This document shows, one piece after another, positions 6,663 to 8,631 of a stretch of 8,631 bases of DNA; within the stretch, counting starts at the first letter, position 1; every line of letters starts with the position of its first letter. Below the pieces are notes generated by a model. The model was given only the letters and a program-made list of their open reading frames with translations. It was not told where the DNA came from and did no database searches. Origin of the DNA: Candidatus Omnitrophota bacterium (GTDB lineage: Bacteria > Omnitrophota > Gorgyraeia > Gygaellales > Profunditerraquicolaceae); assembly GCA_016867005.1 (NCBI GenBank), contig VGKM01000044.1, forward strand, positions 1-8,631, given 5' to 3'. The translations under genes and the position numbers were made by a program.

Positions 6663-8074
6663 GTTACAACGCTTGAGATGACCAAAACCGCATTAAACAA
6701 AAGATAGGGGTTCATAAAACATGTCGAGATAAACCGGAAGAAATACTTGGGCCTCAGGTAATACCTAAGAGTCGCCCTTCTTATCCACGCCTCCTGGTCG
6801 ATGCCATCCAGGCTTAGGCCTCCGCCGATATTTGGGTCAATTACAAAAGATTCTTTAAAAACCGGCCTTTCATTAACATACCAGAATCTATCTTTTAAAA
6901 CATTGTGCTTTATCCCCCAATCATAAAAGCCGTTACCGGGATAAGCTATCCCTTTGCAAAACTGCGCGAATAAAGAATTAACTCGAGCCGCAAGTCTAAT
7001 AGTATCATTTATGCTTTCTATTGACTCAGAGGGGCTGCCAATTATATAAATACAATGGGCCAAAATCCCGGCTTTATGGGTAAGAAAGACGGCCTTTTTA
7101 TTATCTTCTACCGTATTCCCTTTATTTATTTCAACGAGTATCCTGTCCGACCCTGATTCCAGGCCATAGGTAATCAGGTGGCATCCCGCATCTTTCATCA
7201 TTTTCAAAACATGAGGGCCTACCTCGTCAGGCCGCGCGTTGCACCTCCAATTGATCCTCAGCTTGCTTTCTTTAAGCAATGCGCAAAATTGTTCCAGCCA
7301 TAAACGATCCGCTGTTAAACTTGAGTCCTTAAAAACAATGTAGGCGGCTTTGAATTTTTCATTAAGTTGTTTGATCTCTTCCAGGACATTTGCAGGGCTG
7401 CGCATCCTTAAATTTTTTCCATGTATAGTATGTACGCTGCAAAATAGGCATTTGTGGGGGCAACCGCGGCCAGCCATCATAGGCAAGAAAACTGCCTTAT
7501 TAGAATACGGTATCCTGTAAGAACCGATTTTGAACTTATCAATAAGCCCAAAATCGGGATATGGCAGATTATCCAGGCATTCAATAAACTGCTTTTTGGG
7601 TTTGATCACCGGCTCTGCCGTGCCCCTATAAACGATCCCATCAATAGAATCTGAGGCCTTGTACCCGTTTTTGCAGAAATCAAAAAAACTTTTCTCCGAC
7701 TCCCCTAAGAACAGATAATCCACATCAGGGCTATGCTTAAATGTTTCAGCAACAGTCGCGCTGACATGGCTGCCTCCCAGGCAAATTATGATACCCTTTG
7801 ACGCTTTCTTTATCCCGCTGGCGATCTTTAGGGCTGTAGCATATACAGGAGTCATAACGCTGATACCGACAACATGCGGGGCAAAAGCCGTGACGCGCTG
7901 CACAACTGTATTAACATCTAATCCTTCATGCTCTGCATCAATCACCGCCGGATCCTGGCCCAATGGCTTAAGCATAGTAGCCAAAAAAGTAACGCCTAAA
8001 GGAGGCATTGAATAAAATGGTTTATTCCCCGGGGAAATAGGCGGGTATACTAAAACTATCTCTTTCTTTTTCAT
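6629..8074 (-). CDS. B12-binding domain radical SAM enzyme D
   Basis: The protein is 481 residues from the ATG at 8074; this start puts the conserved KKKEIVLVYPP at the N-terminus. An in-frame TTG at 8128 would add 18 residues unlike the family and is judged less likely. The cobalamin-binding domain (about 1-185) shows MPPLGVTFLATML (23-35), GGSHVSAT (100-107) and LGESEKSF (123-130). The cluster motif is CPHKCLFC (cysteines 205, 209, 212), followed by WRCNARPD (276-283), YGLESGSD (303-310), INKG (316-319) and YPGNGFY (378-384). LRYYLRPKYFFRF (436-448) leads into a strongly hydrophobic stretch (about 458-472) ending in four lysines, a plausible membrane anchor. It is the first radical SAM gene of the set in transcription order and follows the only sizeable gap. 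The family suggests cobalamin-assisted methyl transfer or C-C bond formation; the substrate is unknown. It is most like B. Confidence 0.92.
   Translation of the reverse strand: MKKKEIVLVYPPISPGNKPFYSMPPLGVTFLATMLKPLGQDPAVIDAEHEGLDVNTVVQRVTAFAPHVVGISVMTPVYATALKIASGIKKASKGIIICLGGSHVSATVAETFKHSPDVDYLFLGESEKSFFDFCKNGYKASDSIDGIVYRGTAEPVIKPKKQFIECLDNLPYPDFGLIDKFKIGSYRIPYSNKAVFLPMMAGRGCPHKCLFCSVHTIHGKNLRMRSPANVLEEIKQLNEKFKAAYIVFKDSSLTADRLWLEQFCALLKESKLRINWRCNARPDEVGPHVLKMMKDAGCHLITYGLESGSDRILVEINKGNTVEDNKKAVFLTHKAGILAHCIYIIGSPSESIESINDTIRLAARVNSLFAQFCKGIAYPGNGFYDWGIKHNVLKDRFWYVNERPVFKESFVIDPNIGGGLSLDGIDQEAWIRRATLRYYLRPKYFFRFISTCFMNPYLLFNAVLVISSVVTWIKKKKIICG
6647..6653 (-). promoter_or_regulatory. 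Purine-rich GAAGAAG before Met9 of the membrane protein
   Basis: GAAGAAG lies 8 nt before an internal ATG (6638) of the membrane-protein gene and overlaps the lysine codons at the end of gene D. The spacing suits a weak ribosome-binding site and would favour a protein eight residues shorter. The match to the anti-Shine-Dalgarno is poor, and the purine run may simply reflect the KKKK codons of gene D. Confidence 0.25.
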
Positions 8075-8150
8075 AGATAAAATACTATAACAGCCATCTT
8101 TCTTCCAGTGCCTTGCCGGCCTACTCAACCTTAGAAAGAAAGCGCCTAAT
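8075..8150 (-). other. 76-bp intergenic leader of gene D
   Basis: This is the only gap of note in the window. On the minus strand it contains CTTTCTTTC (8142 to 8134) and GGAAGAAAG (8106 to 8098), which can pair over nine positions with one G-U, leaving a 27-nt loop that contains GCCGGC. The GGAAG half is the only Shine-Dalgarno-like string before gene D but lies about 23 nt from the ATG, too far to serve it directly. A TATAGT (8089 to 8084) resembles a -10 box but has no -35 partner at proper spacing. I see no terminator, because no run of T follows the stem. The gap may hold a weak internal promoter or a folded leader; both are speculative. Confidence 0.3.
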
Positions 8151-8631
8151 TTATTCGGTTATCCTTTCAAATAAAAATAACTTAAGGGAATCCTCCTGAA
8201 AAACCCCGGATAGCTTCAAATCATCGTCATTCTCAAGCCAGCTCATTTTCTCGCGGAGCCCGGCCTTATAAAGCTCATTTTCATCAGGCAAAACAACAAA
8301 CCAGATCCTTTTATACCGGCCCCTCAGCACAGCGATATCCCGCGGGATAAAGCTGTCTTGAATATCATAAAGAGCAGGCGGCATTTTCCCGGCGCGGTCA
8401 AAGTACCCGCCCAGGTCGCCGTTCCATATCGTATCTTGCGATAAATACACACGGAAATCCCTGGGTTCGATCTTTCCCCTATACACCTGAAACGGCTGAT
8501 GAGTAAACATATGCGCGTGCACAATCGCATCTTCCGGCCCCAGGCTTTGTTCAATAAGCTTAATGGAATCCTTAATCTTGATTTTAGGGAAATTTCCATG
8601 GCGCAGCTCATTTTCGGCAATGACGGAATTT
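8151..8631 (-). CDS. C-terminal part of a GT-C-type membrane glycosyltransferase, 5' end beyond right edge
   Basis: The frame is open from the right edge to a TAA at 8151, giving 159 visible residues. They contain no membrane helix and look like the soluble extracytoplasmic tail found after the last helix of many GT39-like glycosyltransferases. A helix (about DSIKLIEQSL) precedes EDAIVHAHMFTHQPFQVYRG (33-52 of the visible part), where such tails have a strand followed by a residue-rich turn. Further on, a DIAVLRGRYKRIWFVVLPDE stretch and a final KLFLFER strand fit the same alpha/beta tail. A GTG at 8522 could begin a shorter frame of 123 codons, but the sequence upstream continues in the same style, so I take the gene to start outside the window. 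The family link is inferred from the overall pattern and from the other GT-C genes nearby; a different membrane-associated protein remains possible. Confidence 0.6.
   Translation of the reverse strand, partial: NSVIAENELRHGNFPKIKIKDSIKLIEQSLGPEDAIVHAHMFTHQPFQVYRGKIEPRDFRVYLSQDTIWNGDLGGYFDRAGKMPPALYDIQDSFIPRDIAVLRGRYKRIWFVVLPDENELYKAGLREKMSWLENDDDLKLSGVFQEDSLKLFLFERITE

Noticed and set aside
8084..8128. Promoter made of TTGAGT and TATAGT before gene D
   Set aside because: The spacing is 33 bp, about twice what a sigma-70-type promoter needs, and no better -35 box is present at 17 bp.
8324..8620. Minus-strand open frame of 98 codons overlapping the right-edge gene in another frame
   Set aside because: It conflicts with the longer frame running in from the edge, which looks like a real glycosyltransferase tail. 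The alternative is full of Arg, Cys and Ser with no family resemblance.
1..8631. tRNA, rRNA, CRISPR array, insertion sequence or transposon ends
   Set aside because: Coding sequence covers nearly the whole window. I saw no regular repeat-spacer pattern, transposase or terminal inverted repeats.

Overview
The window is a gene-dense stretch in which every credible gene lies on the minus strand and is read right to left. In transcription order it holds: the C-terminal end of a GT-C-type membrane glycosyltransferase (cut by the right edge); a B12-binding radical SAM enzyme (here enzyme D); a large polytopic membrane protein of GT-C type; three more B12-binding radical SAM enzymes (C, B and A); and the first two thirds or so of another GT-C-type membrane glycosyltransferase (cut by the left edge).

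The layout is operon-like. Junctions from D to the last gene are overlaps of 34 (or 10), 20, 4 and 11 bp, plus one 2-bp gap. The only real intergenic space is 76 bp between the right-edge gene and enzyme D. Most starts lack a good Shine-Dalgarno sequence, so translational coupling probably drives expression. I found no RNA gene, insertion sequence, CRISPR array, clear promoter or clear terminator. No stretch over 300 bases lacks a gene.

The four radical SAM proteins share one architecture: an N-terminal Rossmann-like cobalamin-binding domain, a CxxxCxxC radical SAM domain, and a C-terminal tail that is basic and partly hydrophobic. They are divergent paralogues and not recent duplicates; B and D look closest. 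C has a shortened linker and has lost the residues that usually mark the cobalamin-binding domain. Known members of this broad superfamily methylate unactivated carbons or form rings on tetrapyrroles, hopanoids, lipids, phosphonates, antibiotics and peptides. The sequence does not reveal the substrate here. The three membrane genes are of the type that transfers sugars from polyprenyl-phosphate donors on the outer face of the membrane. The most economical inference is a pathway that builds or decorates a lipid or lipid-linked glycan, with C-methylation or C-C bond chemistry done by the radical enzymes.

The organism is an uncultivated-type bacterium of moderate GC. Tandem B12-binding radical SAM genes next to GT-C membrane proteins are common in Omnitrophota and related lineages of the PVC group and in other anaerobic candidate phyla. 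That assignment is an inference from gene content only. Oxygen-sensitive 4Fe-4S radical chemistry and cobalamin dependence suggest an anaerobic or microaerobic lifestyle.
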